A DNA stretch of 64,000 bases from Marinibactrum halimedae (GTDB lineage Bacteria > Pseudomonadota > Gammaproteobacteria > Pseudomonadales > Cellvibrionaceae): contig NZ_JAJQVM010000019.1 in the NCBI RefSeq assembly GCF_021234875.1, forward strand, positions 1 to 64,000, written 5' to 3'. A program made the translations under genes and the position numbers. The notes beneath the pieces were generated by a model, which worked only from the letters and a program-made list of their open reading frames with translations, had not been told where the DNA came from and did no database searches. Below, in pieces: positions 1-8,482 of the stretch (its first letter is position 1; each line of letters starts with the position of its first letter).

Positions 1-161
1 CGATTTGTCACGCTATGCGGCCAACGTGCGTCTGGAATATACAAATAGGGAGAAAAAATCATCAAAAGAACGAATTTTTATCCAATATTTTTGTAAATAA
101 ATGCGTAATGATAATTATTTTCGGTAAGTGTTCCGGTAGAAAAAATTAGAAAATTATCGCG
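1..161. other. Left-edge sequence, no assignable gene
   Basis: AT-rich. One forward reading frame is open from the window edge to a TAA at 98-100 and could be the last 32 codons of a gene starting outside, but another frame is also open longer and neither tail is recognisable. I therefore assign no gene. It lies downstream of the leftward membrane protein gene, so it may hold that operon's 3' region; no clear terminator hairpin is seen. Confidence 0.3.
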
Positions 162-647
162 CTAAAAAAACGAATTTATAGAGGTTCCCATCAACAAGAT
201 ATCCAACCCAGTTGATTTTCTAACTAATCGCTCAATAAGAGTAATACAAGAAAGCAGTGCCGAAGCACTGTATAAAAGCACTAAAATTATTTCCTGCCGT
301 GTTAGTTGATATTGCTTCACACTGGCTTCCAGCCTCTCAGCAGCCCACTGGGGTAAAATCGAAGATAACCAACTGGCTAATCGTAATCGGCTGATAATGC
401 CATAAGCAATGAGAATATCGCCACATAACACTATGACGTAATACCACCCGCCCAACGCAGGCAAATTAACTTTTTGCCTAAGCAGAAGGTAGAGGAAATC
501 AACAACTAAAATAAAACCCAATAGAAATCGAGTATTAGGACATCTTAAGCTAAGTAAAAATGCGGCAAAAACTATCGATTGACCAATGTAATCATTGTAA
601 AAACTATAATTATTAAAAAAATCGATATACTGGTTTAGATATTCCAC
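162..647 (-). CDS. Small multi-pass membrane protein of unknown function
   Basis: A 161-residue protein with about four hydrophobic segments, roughly residues 23-35, 41-57, 66-86 and 117-137, and a charged stretch between the last two (about 98-116). It starts with GTG; an AGAAGG sequence about 11 bases upstream supports this start. The gene lies 24 bases downstream of the leftward repeat-protein gene, so the two probably share a transcript. I do not recognise the family. The context (a secreted-looking repeat protein plus a small integral membrane protein) allows a partner, export or immunity role, but that is inference only. Base composition is lower in GC than the housekeeping part of the window, which fits accessory DNA. 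Confidence 0.6.
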   Translation of the reverse strand: MEYLNQYIDFFNNYSFYNDYIGQSIVFAAFLLSLRCPNTRFLLGFILVVDFLYLLLRQKVNLPALGGWYYVIVLCGDILIAYGIISRLRLASWLSSILPQWAAERLEASVKQYQLTRQEIILVLLYSASALLSCITLIERLVRKSTGLDILLMGTSINSFF

Positions 648-671
648 AGCTTCGATATCCTTCTAATGTAT

Positions 672-1235
672 TTAATTTGGCTTAGGCTGCTCACCCGTAC
701 CCACACCAAAAGTTGACCGCAAACTTACTGGCTTGGGTTGCTCACCCGTTCCGATTCCGGCTGCAACTGCGGGTTTCGGTTGTTCTCCTGTGCCAATACC
801 GGAAGTAACCATTGGCTTCGGTTGCTCTCCTGTCCCAATGCCGGAAGTAACCATTGGCTTTGGTTGCTCTCCTGTGCCAATGCCGGAAGTAACCATTGGC
901 TTCGGTTGCTCTCCTGTCCCAATGCCGGAAGTAACCATTGGCTTCGGTTGTTCTCCTGTGCCAATACCGGAAGTAACCATTGGCTTCGGTTGCTCTCCTG
1001 TCCCAATACCCATTACGATCGAGTTTAATGTTTCATTAATATTACTGTCGCTATGAATCAGAACCTGCCGACTCTCTAAATCCAAATAGCCCCATGCTTG
1101 TAACTGGTTTAGACAGTAATCTATATCGTCTTGAACCAAACATGTTTCTTGCACTTCAGAAGGTATCAACATTTCCCCCCCCTCTTCCGCGCCAAAAATA
1201 TGCGCCAATAGAAAATACAAAACTATTTTATTCAT
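672..1235 (-). CDS. Repeat protein with eight GxGTGEQPKP units, unknown function
   Basis: A 187-residue protein. I place the start at 1235 because AGGA sits 8-9 bases upstream; the frame is open for 28 more codons without such a signal. The N-terminus (MNKIVLYFLLAHIFGAE) is a short hydrophobic leader that could be a signal peptide, though it lacks a convincing cleavage site. A middle part of about 60 residues holds two cysteines. From about residue 75 to the end come eight copies of G(I/V)GTGEQPKP; the first six are followed by a 4-residue spacer (MVTS five times, then AVAA), the seventh by VSLRSTF, and the last copy ends the protein one residue later. No family is recognised. Possible roles are a secreted repeat adhesin/linker or a multi-core peptide precursor. 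Expression is likely, since the reading frame is kept through all repeats. Confidence 0.6.
   Translation of the reverse strand: MNKIVLYFLLAHIFGAEEGGEMLIPSEVQETCLVQDDIDYCLNQLQAWGYLDLESRQVLIHSDSNINETLNSIVMGIGTGEQPKPMVTSGIGTGEQPKPMVTSGIGTGEQPKPMVTSGIGTGEQPKPMVTSGIGTGEQPKPMVTSGIGTGEQPKPAVAAGIGTGEQPKPVSLRSTFGVGTGEQPKPN
675..1010 (-). repeat. 42-bp coding tandem repeats
   Basis: Direct repeats of a 42-bp unit encode 14 residues each. The five central units are nearly identical at DNA level, with only scattered synonymous changes (for example aatg/aata, tgtc/tgtg); the two units nearest the stop codon are divergent and one is lengthened. Because the unit is a multiple of three and lacks stops, several other frames are also open here; those are shadows. 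Expansion and contraction of units would leave the reading frame intact. Confidence 0.9.
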
Positions 1236-1370
1236 CAGACTTTTCCTATTCTCGCTTATTAGCATTAATTGTATGAATTCTAATGAAGCTCTACCAGAAC
1301 TGTGCTCAATAGAGAGCAATTATGTAGTTTATCTATCTCGGTCAAGACAAACTTGGTAGAAACAAAGGGT

Positions 1371-1637
1371 TTACCCTGAAGTGATTACCTGAAGACTCTT
1401 GGCGTGCGATTCTTTCCATTCACGACACTTCAGTATCAAGCCAATATTGCCTTGATTACACAAGCGCCTCACTAACTTATAGGGTAACGCAATAGCGCTA
1501 CAATTCCTCAAAAATAACGGAAATATTTCAATTTTTTGATAAATATTGTACACATCAAATACAGAAATGACGCACAAGAAAACATAAAAAAGCAACAAAG
1601 TGCATTAAGCGCCCAGCAATATGGAAAAGTAATACAT
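1371..1637 (-). pseudogene. Small membrane protein ORF interrupted by an in-frame TAA
   Basis: A strong ribosome binding site (AAGGAGG, 8 bases before an ATG at 1637) opens a reading frame MYYFSILLGA that stops at a TAA at 1605-1607. The same frame then continues without a stop for 75 more codons. The continuation is hydrophobic at once (LLLFYVFLCVISVF), so the two parts together look like one 88-residue protein with an N-terminal membrane segment and a basic C-terminal half. This reads as a recent nonsense mutation, a sequencing error, or a short translated leader. The family is not recognised. It is on the same strand as the repeat protein and membrane protein genes downstream and could be part of that locus. 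Confidence 0.45.
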
Positions 1638-1936
1638 GCTTTCATCCTCCTTATATTGCTCTCCTTTATTACTCTCATTAACACCCATTATTCGTAAATA
1701 AGTGTAAAGATAGGTTATTGCCACAACAGACAAAAAATAGACATAAATCCTTTTAAATCAGAGATTTTGATTATTAGATCGGGAGCAAAATAATTGCTTT
1801 AAGAACGAATACGGCAGAAATCGGCGCCGTGGCTTATACACTAGCCCCGACTAATCGATCTATCCAGTATCAAGATAGAGTAATGAGCACAATAAAAAGA
1901 GTTTTATCATTATAACGAAAAACACCTGTTTTTGGC

Positions 1937-2020
1937 AGGAGGTCATAAACAGAGAGTTATAAACAGAGAGTTATAAACAGAGAGTTATAAACAGAGAGTT
2001 ATAAACAGGAAGTGACAAAT
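1937..2020. repeat. 14-bp minisatellite, six units
   Basis: Four perfect head-to-tail copies of AGAGAGTTATAAAC (1951-2006) are flanked on each side by one degenerate copy (1937-1950 and 2007-2020). The rest of the gene-free stretch 1638-2159 is AT-rich and shows no gene. It lies between the 3' end of the response-regulator gene and the upstream side of the leftward small-membrane-protein ORF. Any effect on that ORF's promoter is inference. Confidence 0.9.
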
Positions 2021-2159
2021 AGGGCGTTATAGTAATAAATGAGAGCTACTATTAAATGCTGAATTTTCACAGCACTTATAATTTTAGATCATGATTTTCA
2101 ATCATAAAAATGATGGATTACAACCATAAAAAAGGCCAAATAAATTGGTAAAATGAATA

Positions 2160-2864
2160 CTATCGGCATGGGCCTAAGCGATACCCCATTCCTCTTAACG
2201 TATGAATGAAGCAGTCTGCTGCCACCTCACCCTGTAATGCAGTCGAGCTTAATAACTTTTTCCTCAACCGCCTAATATAAACATCCACAATATTTGTCAT
2301 TGGGTCTGACGTATTGCCCCATACTTTACTGAGAATACGCTCACGAGAAAGTACTCTATCTGGATTCGACAAAAAGTATCTCAGTAGTTGAAATTCCAAT
2401 TGCGTTAGTTCTACTTCTTGATCATTGATCCACACACGCTGGCTTTCTACATTCATGCGCAGTAAACCTCTGGAGAGCATATTATCAACCGATATGCCTT
2501 TATCAGAGCGACGAATTAATGCTTCGATTCTCGCTAACAACTCTTCAAAATCAAAAGGCTTTGCCAAATAGTCATCCGCACCTGCACGTAACCCGTGAAT
2601 TTTCTCCTCTATATCATGGAGTGCCGTTAAAATAAGCACCATTGACGACGATTGCTTACGACGTATTTCAGGCAATAAATTGATGGTATCAATGCCATAA
2701 AGTATTCTATCCAACAAAATCAAATCGAAGGTTTTATTCTCAAGGAATGACAACATAAGCTCAGCACGATCCACCCATTCACACTGATATCCTTCATTTT
2801 TCAACCCTCGTAGTAAAAAGTTCGCCAGTTTTTCTTCATCTTCCACAACAAGAATACTATTCAT
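2160..2864 (-). CDS. OmpR/PhoB-family response regulator
   Basis: A 234-residue DNA-binding response regulator. The receiver domain spans about 1-115, with the acidic pair E8/D9, the phosphoacceptor D52, T80 and K102 in place. The loop after D52 reads RILYGID instead of the usual LPG-DG pattern. The C-terminal winged helix (about 130-230) has the transcription-activation loop and the recognition-helix region VDVYIRRLRKKL. It starts 2 bases after the stop of the sensor kinase gene, so the two form one operon and a cognate pair: the kinase phosphorylates D52 and the regulator then binds promoter DNA. The input signal and target genes cannot be read from the sequence. Confidence 0.93.
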   Translation of the reverse strand: MNSILVVEDEEKLANFLLRGLKNEGYQCEWVDRAELMLSFLENKTFDLILLDRILYGIDTINLLPEIRRKQSSSMVLILTALHDIEEKIHGLRAGADDYLAKPFDFEELLARIEALIRRSDKGISVDNMLSRGLLRMNVESQRVWINDQEVELTQLEFQLLRYFLSNPDRVLSRERILSKVWGNTSDPMTNIVDVYIRRLRKKLLSSTALQGEVAADCFIHTLRGMGYRLGPCR

Positions 2865-2866
2865 AA

Positions 2867-4438
2867 TTATTGAATACTCGGTAATGAAAGGGTAAACGTA
2901 CTTCCTTTTCCGACAATAGAAGAGACATCAATTGCCCCCCCGTGGCCTACCACAATGGCCTTAGCAATCGCCAGCCCTAAGCCTGCCCCTTTTCCGGTTC
3001 GAGAGTCGGCACCTCGGAAATAACGATCAAAAATATAGGGCAATTCTTTTTCGTCAATGCCTTCTCCCTCATCTTTTATAATGATAATTAATTTGTCTTC
3101 TTTAAAAAAGCAATGTATAAAAATACGCGCACCATAAACGGTATGATTGAGGGCATTATCCAAAATAATAATCATCACCTGTGCAATTCTTTCAGGGTCG
3201 AACTCAACAAGAGGCATATTAGGCTCTATATCCACTTCCAACTTCACTTTTCTGCGCTCGATAAAACCATCGATTTTTTTAACGGTCTCCACAACAAATT
3301 CTTCAACGTTAACCTGACGAGGCACTAAACGCATTTTTCCAGATTCTGCACGTGCAATAAGTAATAAGTCATCCACCAGACGGCTTAAACTGAGGGATTG
3401 GTCTAATACCGTTTGTAATGTGGCTTTATAATCTTCTTCCGATACGGTTTTTTGGCGTAAGGTCACTTGCACCTCACCGCGAATGATAGAGAGGGGCGTT
3501 CGTAATTCATGGCTAATATCCCCAAAGAATTCTCTACGATCTTTATCATTATCCTGAAGCAGTTGATTCGCGTCGGTTAGCTCTGCCGTTCTTTGTGCAA
3601 CTTGGAACTCAAGCTCACGAGTGGCTGACTCAACTCGATTGCGTTGTTGTAATAATTCCTCAGCCATTGCATTGAATGATGCGGCAATGGTATCAAATTC
3701 TGCATCAAAACCCCGAGAGATCCGGTATTGGTAGTTTTCTTGAGAAATGGCTTCTGCACCCAATCGAATTGAGTTTAAAGGTTGATACAACACACCTAGC
3801 AACCAGTAACAACCAAATACCACCATGGGAATCGCAAGTAACGCCAACAATATTGAATACCAAAAAATAGACTGATGTAAGGTTTGAATACGCGCTTCCA
3901 TTGAGGCCACCACACGACTCTGACGTGTCACCGCTGCATTAATGGCTTCTCTAAAGCGATTGTCGATAGTGACTTCCAGCAACTGTTGGGTTCTCTGTTG
4001 CTGCATTCGGTTCTTCTCTTGCGCCTCGTCTTCCGCGTCATCAATAATACTTCTAAATTCCTGTATGATTTCATCCAACAAAGCACTTAATTCGCTGGTG
4101 TCCTCTATACTGCCTAAGGTGGCTTCCTCACCCAGAGCATTTCGTTGCTTTTCTTCTAACTGAATGATTTTTTCGATCGACTGATCAATAATAGCGCGTT
4201 TATTTCTTACTTCTGCCTGATTGGCATCTTTACCAAAAATCAGCTCATCCGTCAGTTGCTTGAATAAACGGTAAGAGGTGCTAGATACAATGAGGTGTTC
4301 ATTTAATAAGGATTGCGCAATGGCATTTTGAGTTAAACTAGAGCGAGTAATTTGAGTTATCATCACCACCAACACAGAGGTGATGACGATAACAAAGACA
4401 AGTAAGCCGGCGAAGAAAGCAAGTTTGCGTTTATACAT
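2867..4438 (-). CDS. Membrane sensor histidine kinase
   Basis: A 523-residue inner-membrane sensor. The first membrane segment is about 8-30. A periplasmic, largely helical and acidic region runs from about 31 to 190, and the second membrane segment is about 191-214, followed by a HAMP domain. The dimerisation/phosphoacceptor motif SHELRTPL carries H310. The catalytic domain has the N box (DNALNH, N428), G1 (DEGEG, D456), the F box (FDRYFRG) and G2 (GKGAGLGLA, 482-490). All residues expected for ATP binding and autophosphorylation are present. It is the upstream gene of the operon with the OmpR-type regulator. The long helical sensor region resembles four-helix-bundle ligand-binding domains, but I cannot name a ligand. 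Confidence 0.93.
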   Translation of the reverse strand: MYKRKLAFFAGLLVFVIVITSVLVVMITQITRSSLTQNAIAQSLLNEHLIVSSTSYRLFKQLTDELIFGKDANQAEVRNKRAIIDQSIEKIIQLEEKQRNALGEEATLGSIEDTSELSALLDEIIQEFRSIIDDAEDEAQEKNRMQQQRTQQLLEVTIDNRFREAINAAVTRQSRVVASMEARIQTLHQSIFWYSILLALLAIPMVVFGCYWLLGVLYQPLNSIRLGAEAISQENYQYRISRGFDAEFDTIAASFNAMAEELLQQRNRVESATRELEFQVAQRTAELTDANQLLQDNDKDRREFFGDISHELRTPLSIIRGEVQVTLRQKTVSEEDYKATLQTVLDQSLSLSRLVDDLLLIARAESGKMRLVPRQVNVEEFVVETVKKIDGFIERRKVKLEVDIEPNMPLVEFDPERIAQVMIIILDNALNHTVYGARIFIHCFFKEDKLIIIIKDEGEGIDEKELPYIFDRYFRGADSRTGKGAGLGLAIAKAIVVGHGGAIDVSSIVGKGSTFTLSLPSIQ

Positions 4439-4547
4439 TGACCTTATATTGCATCCTAATTAATGTTGCTCACTATCACTATAGGCACTTTTTATCAATG
4501 TTACGAAAGCCATACCTTACTTCACATTTTACCTCAATACTAACGTG

Positions 4548-5072
4548 CTATTGGTTTGAAAAGGGCAATGAAGAATGATGTAAGACAATTTTCAAATCAT
4601 CATTATCATCAAGCCGATAACCAAACGTATATTCAACTTTAACTTCCTCTCCATTGAGGGTTTCAAAGAAGTAGTTGCCCATTACCATAGCCAATCTGCC
4701 TTCTATCAACATTTCATGATTCTCAAACCGTACCGCTGTCCAAGGCGCAATAGCAAAACCATCATCCTCTGGAACAACACCTGTTACGAAATAAGAATGA
4801 GCTTCATCAAAGGTTTCTCGAAATTGATCGTTTTTCGCTTTGGTTGGCTTAAATAATACGGTTCCCTCCTGATAGTCATAAAGCGTATTAATGTGCTGAG
4901 TCGCCAACAACTCATAATTACCACCGTTAATTTTTGCTTTCCCAATTTCAACAATGCCCTTTCCCCAGCGCTCCTGTGCCGCCACAATAGATTCAGGTGT
5001 AATTCCTGCCGACGCCACACTAGAAAACACAGTAAAAAGAAAAGCAACAAGTATGTATTGACCGATATTCAT
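4548..5072 (-). CDS. Secreted periplasmic protein, possibly NTF2/SnoaL-like
   Basis: A 174-residue protein starting at ATG 5072, where GGAGG lies 4 bases upstream; a 15-codon longer reading has no such signal. A clear signal peptide (MNIGQYILVAFLFTVFSSVASA) predicts export, with cleavage after ASA about residue 22. The mature part begins GITPESIVAAQERWGKGI and is rich in aromatic and acidic residues. This start and the alternation of short strands later on remind me of small alpha+beta barrel proteins of the SnoaL/NTF2 type, but this is a weak inference. It is divergent from the CPBP protease gene and lies upstream of, and on the same strand as, the two-component system about 110 bases away. 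Confidence 0.7.
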   Translation of the reverse strand: MNIGQYILVAFLFTVFSSVASAGITPESIVAAQERWGKGIVEIGKAKINGGNYELLATQHINTLYDYQEGTVLFKPTKAKNDQFRETFDEAHSYFVTGVVPEDDGFAIAPWTAVRFENHEMLIEGRLAMVMGNYFFETLNGEEVKVEYTFGYRLDDNDDLKIVLHHSSLPFSNQ

Positions 5073-5255
5073 AACGCCTCCAAACAAGTCGATGAGTTTA
5101 GGAAACCTTATAAACAAACCGATGAATACGTCTTTACCATCAGATTAACAGAAGATTAACAAGCGGCACTATCACTACCACATGGGTATTGATAAAATTG
5201 AATGACTCTAAAACCATTTTTTGGAATAATAAAATAGGTTATCACTAAGAAAATT

Positions 5256-6071
5256 ATGAGCTTTAAAGAAACACACGCCAATCGACGCTATGCAACCGTA
5301 ATCCTTCTCGCTATATCCTTTATACTTTACACCAGTGGCATAATGCCTCTGTTAAATACACTGCTTTTATTACCCTACTGTGCATTGCTTTATCTCATAA
5401 CATACCCAAGTAGCAGTAAACTACGAACAGGTTTATTTTTCGTACCAACAATCATACTCGGCTTTTTTATAGCAACCTACCGCCCCAGTGGTTTTCACTA
5501 CCCGCTTGTATGGACAACAACAGAACTCTACCCAGGGGGAAAAGAATTTGCGTTATACGCAAACGTGAGCAAAGCGATAGCCGGCTACCTCACTCTGGCC
5601 TGGCTAATTAATAACACCAATTTAAAGCAGGGGTTTTTCAAGCTGGGAGCCTCCAAAGAAAAGGCCATTCCGCTCATTATTGTGAGCATTATAACCATAC
5701 TATCCACGGCATTAATATTTTTTGATATTCAATGGCAACCCAAGTTTTCTGAAGCCGTGTTGTATTTCGCCATAATTAATTTGTTTTTTACAGTGATATC
5801 TGAAGAGGTCTTTTTTCGCTTATTGCTTCAAGATGGCATTGCTTCTTTTTTTACCAATAAGAAACAAGGCGCTTTTTATGCCCTAATAGCAACGACATTA
5901 CTGTTTACGCTTGCGCACACTACTGCTTTTGGCCCACTTTTTTTCTTATTTTTATTCTCTGGGTTTATCTATGCTTTTGCCTATACCTACACCAAGAGTT
6001 TAACCGTATGCATATCGATACACTTCGGTGTTAACCTTTTTCATTTTATTCTACTGGAGTACCCCCTTTAG
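5256..6071 (+). CDS. CPBP-family intramembrane metalloprotease (Abi/CAAX)
   Basis: A 271-residue integral membrane protein with about seven hydrophobic segments. It carries the CPBP hallmarks: EEVFFR (E183, E184, R188), a second motif FTLAHT with H221, and IHFGVNLFHF with H256 and N260. These are the residues that act as metal ligands and general base in this family of Rce1-like membrane proteases. Bacterial members take part in prenyl-protein-like processing, bacteriocin self-immunity or signalling; the role here is unknown. It is monocistronic and divergent from a secreted protein gene. The start ATG has only a weak purine-rich signal upstream. Confidence 0.85.
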   Translation: MSFKETHANRRYATVILLAISFILYTSGIMPLLNTLLLLPYCALLYLITYPSSSKLRTGLFFVPTIILGFFIATYRPSGFHYPLVWTTTELYPGGKEFALYANVSKAIAGYLTLAWLINNTNLKQGFFKLGASKEKAIPLIIVSIITILSTALIFFDIQWQPKFSEAVLYFAIINLFFTVISEEVFFRLLLQDGIASFFTNKKQGAFYALIATTLLFTLAHTTAFGPLFFLFLFSGFIYAFAYTYTKSLTVCISIHFGVNLFHFILLEYPL

Positions 6072-6349
6072 AGCGGCAAAAATGAGCAAGGCCCGCTGTT
6101 TTGGCAGTGAGCTTTTTATGAGATCCCTCCCCTCTCTTATGATATTTTGCAATTTGATGAAAATTTGCCCCTTAGTTCGTTGAAATCAAACACTTGCATG
6201 AATAAAATTCCCGCTCCTTGATTACTAATTGACCTATTGATCACCGCTCTATTGATGAGATTGGCGTACATTAACGCACAGCGGTAGATCAGAATATTTT
6301 AGGGCGGCAGCCTTTTACCATCACCCCGATGAGACTACGGAGAGTATTC

Positions 6350-7582
6350 ATGCAAGAAACCACCATTGCTGGCAACAATCACATTGGCATTCCCGTCAAA
6401 TTACTTGGCCGAGAAACCAAGGAGATGTACAAGCGCATTGTGGCCGCCCACCGACGTCAAAACTACTGGGCCACAGAAGTGCTTACCCAACTTAAGTCGT
6501 TAGATTCAGGCCACTACAAAGACAATATCTACCGCGATATGACCGTCCAAAAAGCCGAAATGCTCCTAATGACGTTCTCTGGCTGCACCGTTCGTATTTT
6601 ACGTCGCACCAATGGGGAGTACGCCATCTTCAAAATTGAGGTGAACCCTCAGTTATTGAATGATTATGGTGCTGAGCAACAAAGTAAAGGGCAACAAGGC
6701 ATCTATAAAGTTACCCTAAAAGCCGATGGTTCTGTTGAGAATACGGAATTTACTAGGGGAGGGGCTGTAACAGCCGAAAAAGGGCGTGTTATTGTTATCT
6801 CAGATCGCCATCCAACAATTGAAGCTGCTGCTAGTGAAGCGGCCAATGTGATGGACCCAGTGTTGGGCTCAAATACAATGAATGATATAAAAAATGAATC
6901 GTTCGACTTATTTTACACCCACGGAAAAAAACGAATCGGTGGGGCCCTCAGGTTGAAGGAGGCCGCTAACCCAGAACAGAATATAGCCTTATTTGAACCC
7001 GCCGCCCAATTGGCCAACACCATGCGGCGGGCACAGAATATTCAAAATGCCGCGTGGGTGACGGTACGCGGCGGTGCCGGTGTGTTTACGCATTCAACCA
7101 ACTTATTAAGGCACCAGAAGCTGAATTTTTCCGACTCGAAGCAAAAAGCGTATTTTGGGGAGATCACTACCAACGTGGTGAAGGCAGAACAGCACGCCCG
7201 CGAATGCGGGTTTACCGTTGAAAAAGACAAAGGGGGCCTCCTATCGCTCGATATGGCGCGCACTTTTGGTTCTGGCGCCATTACTGGCGGGGCCCTTCAC
7301 GCCGCAATGAATCGTTTTAGAGCCGATCCAGAAGGAAGTATTCTAAAACTCACTGGCGATATCAGCCGTGAGGTAACGGCGGGCAAAGGGGTTTTTGAGA
7401 CAACCCAAAAAGTAGCCGCTGCCGTAATGCCCGTGGTGGGTATCAGTGCCGGTGCCGCAGGTACCTTGTCCCCCGGCGCGGCCTTTATTGTTACAGCATC
7501 GGCCGCCGTATTGCCCTTGGGGGACGCCCTCGTAAAAGCCTGGTTGCCTGATTTTTATGCTCGCATGAAGAGAAAATTCTAA
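6350..7582 (+). CDS. Putative toxin/effector-like protein, first gene of a cassette array
   Basis: A 410-residue protein started at ATG 6350, where GGAG lies 10 bases upstream (the frame opens 7 codons earlier without a signal). There is no signal peptide. The N-terminal two thirds are soluble; the C-terminal 50 residues include a long Gly/Ala-rich hydrophobic stretch (about 360-395: VVGISAGAAGTLSPGAAF and onward), then a basic end, ARMKRKF. The stop overlaps the next gene's start as TAATG, so translation is coupled. The 3' part is repeated in truncated form before each of two further copies of the downstream gene. One variable pair followed by orphan tail-plus-partner copies is the layout of polymorphic toxin/immunity loci; the hydrophobic tail could insert in membranes. 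I recognise no catalytic motif and no secretion marker, so 'toxin' is inference from layout. Confidence 0.6.
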   Translation: MQETTIAGNNHIGIPVKLLGRETKEMYKRIVAAHRRQNYWATEVLTQLKSLDSGHYKDNIYRDMTVQKAEMLLMTFSGCTVRILRRTNGEYAIFKIEVNPQLLNDYGAEQQSKGQQGIYKVTLKADGSVENTEFTRGGAVTAEKGRVIVISDRHPTIEAAASEAANVMDPVLGSNTMNDIKNESFDLFYTHGKKRIGGALRLKEAANPEQNIALFEPAAQLANTMRRAQNIQNAAWVTVRGGAGVFTHSTNLLRHQKLNFSDSKQKAYFGEITTNVVKAEQHARECGFTVEKDKGGLLSLDMARTFGSGAITGGALHAAMNRFRADPEGSILKLTGDISREVTAGKGVFETTQKVAAAVMPVVGISAGAAGTLSPGAAFIVTASAAVLPLGDALVKAWLPDFYARMKRKF

Positions 7583-8421
7583 TGTTTTATCAAACGTGGG
7601 TGTGGAAAGAACAAACAGAGCCTTTTACGCCGAAAGGGCCCAACTTATCCCGATTAAAAAATCACAAACTCAAATTAGACGGGTCCGTCATTGAGATACG
7701 CTGCCCTCGCCATCGCAGCCCTCATAGGGAATCAAAGGTGCTTAAGGGCAATATAGCATTGTGTGGCGAAAATCTTCGGTATGGAGGCGCGTTCGGACCC
7801 AATTGGAAACCCATTTATGCCTTTACACATCAATGGGAATTTTACGGGCCACTAGGCACAGGAACCAGTGGTACCGTCACGTTGAGTTTGGACTTATTGA
7901 CATACAGAGAACACAAAAAAGAGGTGTCGTATTTTACCCCCCGTGCGTTTGAGTTTGCGGTCACTCAGTTCTTAACTGATAAGTACGGTGAATCTGAAAA
8001 AAGTGTGGGTAATAAAATTCAATATATTTTTGCACCTTTAAATTGGCGGGTGATGAAAGAGTTTAGTGTTCCAGCAGCACGGTTTGATATGGATATCAGT
8101 GATGAAACAAGAAGTCGGCACTTTCTGATGTTTCCAGTATCGTCAGATTTTTTCGCACTGGTAAGAATTGAAATTAATAGGGTGTCTAACACGCAGTGGA
8201 AACGTTACCCCAAGTTGGATGATTTCGTCCGCCCGGATGAGATGTTTGCCCTGCGCGATTTGGTTTTCGACAACATAACATTAACCCTTTCACCCGAAGC
8301 ACAAACACAACAAAAAGCGGCGCTGGAAGGGTTGGACGACACCGAACTGGTTAAGAGCTTTCCGCCGATTCAGTGGTTGCCGTTGGATGACGAAGGCAAG
8401 AAAAAATTATTGCTCACTTAA
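7582..8421 (+). CDS. Putative immunity/partner protein, copy 1
   Basis: A 279-residue protein without signal peptide or membrane segment, so probably cytoplasmic. Its ATG overlaps the stop of the 410-aa gene (TAATG), which couples synthesis of the two proteins. I see no known domain. Compared with copies 2 and 3, residues 1-43, about 105-135 and 200-279 are nearly constant, while about 44-100 and 138-160 vary. The C-terminal tail, from ALEGLDDTELVKSF to KKKLLLT, is the same in all three. Tight coupling to the putative effector, and multiplication without a full effector, are what one expects of an immunity gene; a chaperone or adaptor would be the alternative. Confidence 0.65.
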   Translation: MFYQTWVWKEQTEPFTPKGPNLSRLKNHKLKLDGSVIEIRCPRHRSPHRESKVLKGNIALCGENLRYGGAFGPNWKPIYAFTHQWEFYGPLGTGTSGTVTLSLDLLTYREHKKEVSYFTPRAFEFAVTQFLTDKYGESEKSVGNKIQYIFAPLNWRVMKEFSVPAARFDMDISDETRSRHFLMFPVSSDFFALVRIEINRVSNTQWKRYPKLDDFVRPDEMFALRDLVFDNITLTLSPEAQTQQKAALEGLDDTELVKSFPPIQWLPLDDEGKKKLLLT

Positions 8422-8436
8422 GTGGTGTGTTTTTAG

Positions 8437-8462
8437 AAGGCTTCCAATTGGAAGCCTTTTTT
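8437..8462 (+). terminator. Rho-independent terminator after copy 1
   Basis: A perfect 22-bp palindrome (8437-8458, AAGGCTTCCAA and its complement) runs into a T tract. It lies 16 bases after the stop of the first 279-aa gene and so separates the cassettes transcriptionally. Confidence 0.9.
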
Positions 8463-8482
8463 ATGGCCTCCGCCATAGTGTC

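Noticed and set aside
675-1010. Resemblance of TGEQPKP to the TGEKP linker of C2H2 zinc fingers
   Set aside because: No Cys2/His2 fingers lie between the units; the similarity is a short coincidence.
725-1056. Three further open frames through the 42-bp repeat array, some on the forward strand
   Set aside because: They are open only because the unit length is a multiple of three and lacks stops; they have no ribosome sites, and the leftward frame alone has a start with a signal and a sensible N-terminus.
1937-2020. Possible CRISPR array
   Set aside because: The 14-bp units are contiguous with no spacers and no cas genes are near.
6072-6349. Possible attachment site or promoter repeat before the 410-aa gene (TATTGAT twice)
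   Set aside because: The repeat is short and AT-rich and no integrase or matching distal copy is seen.
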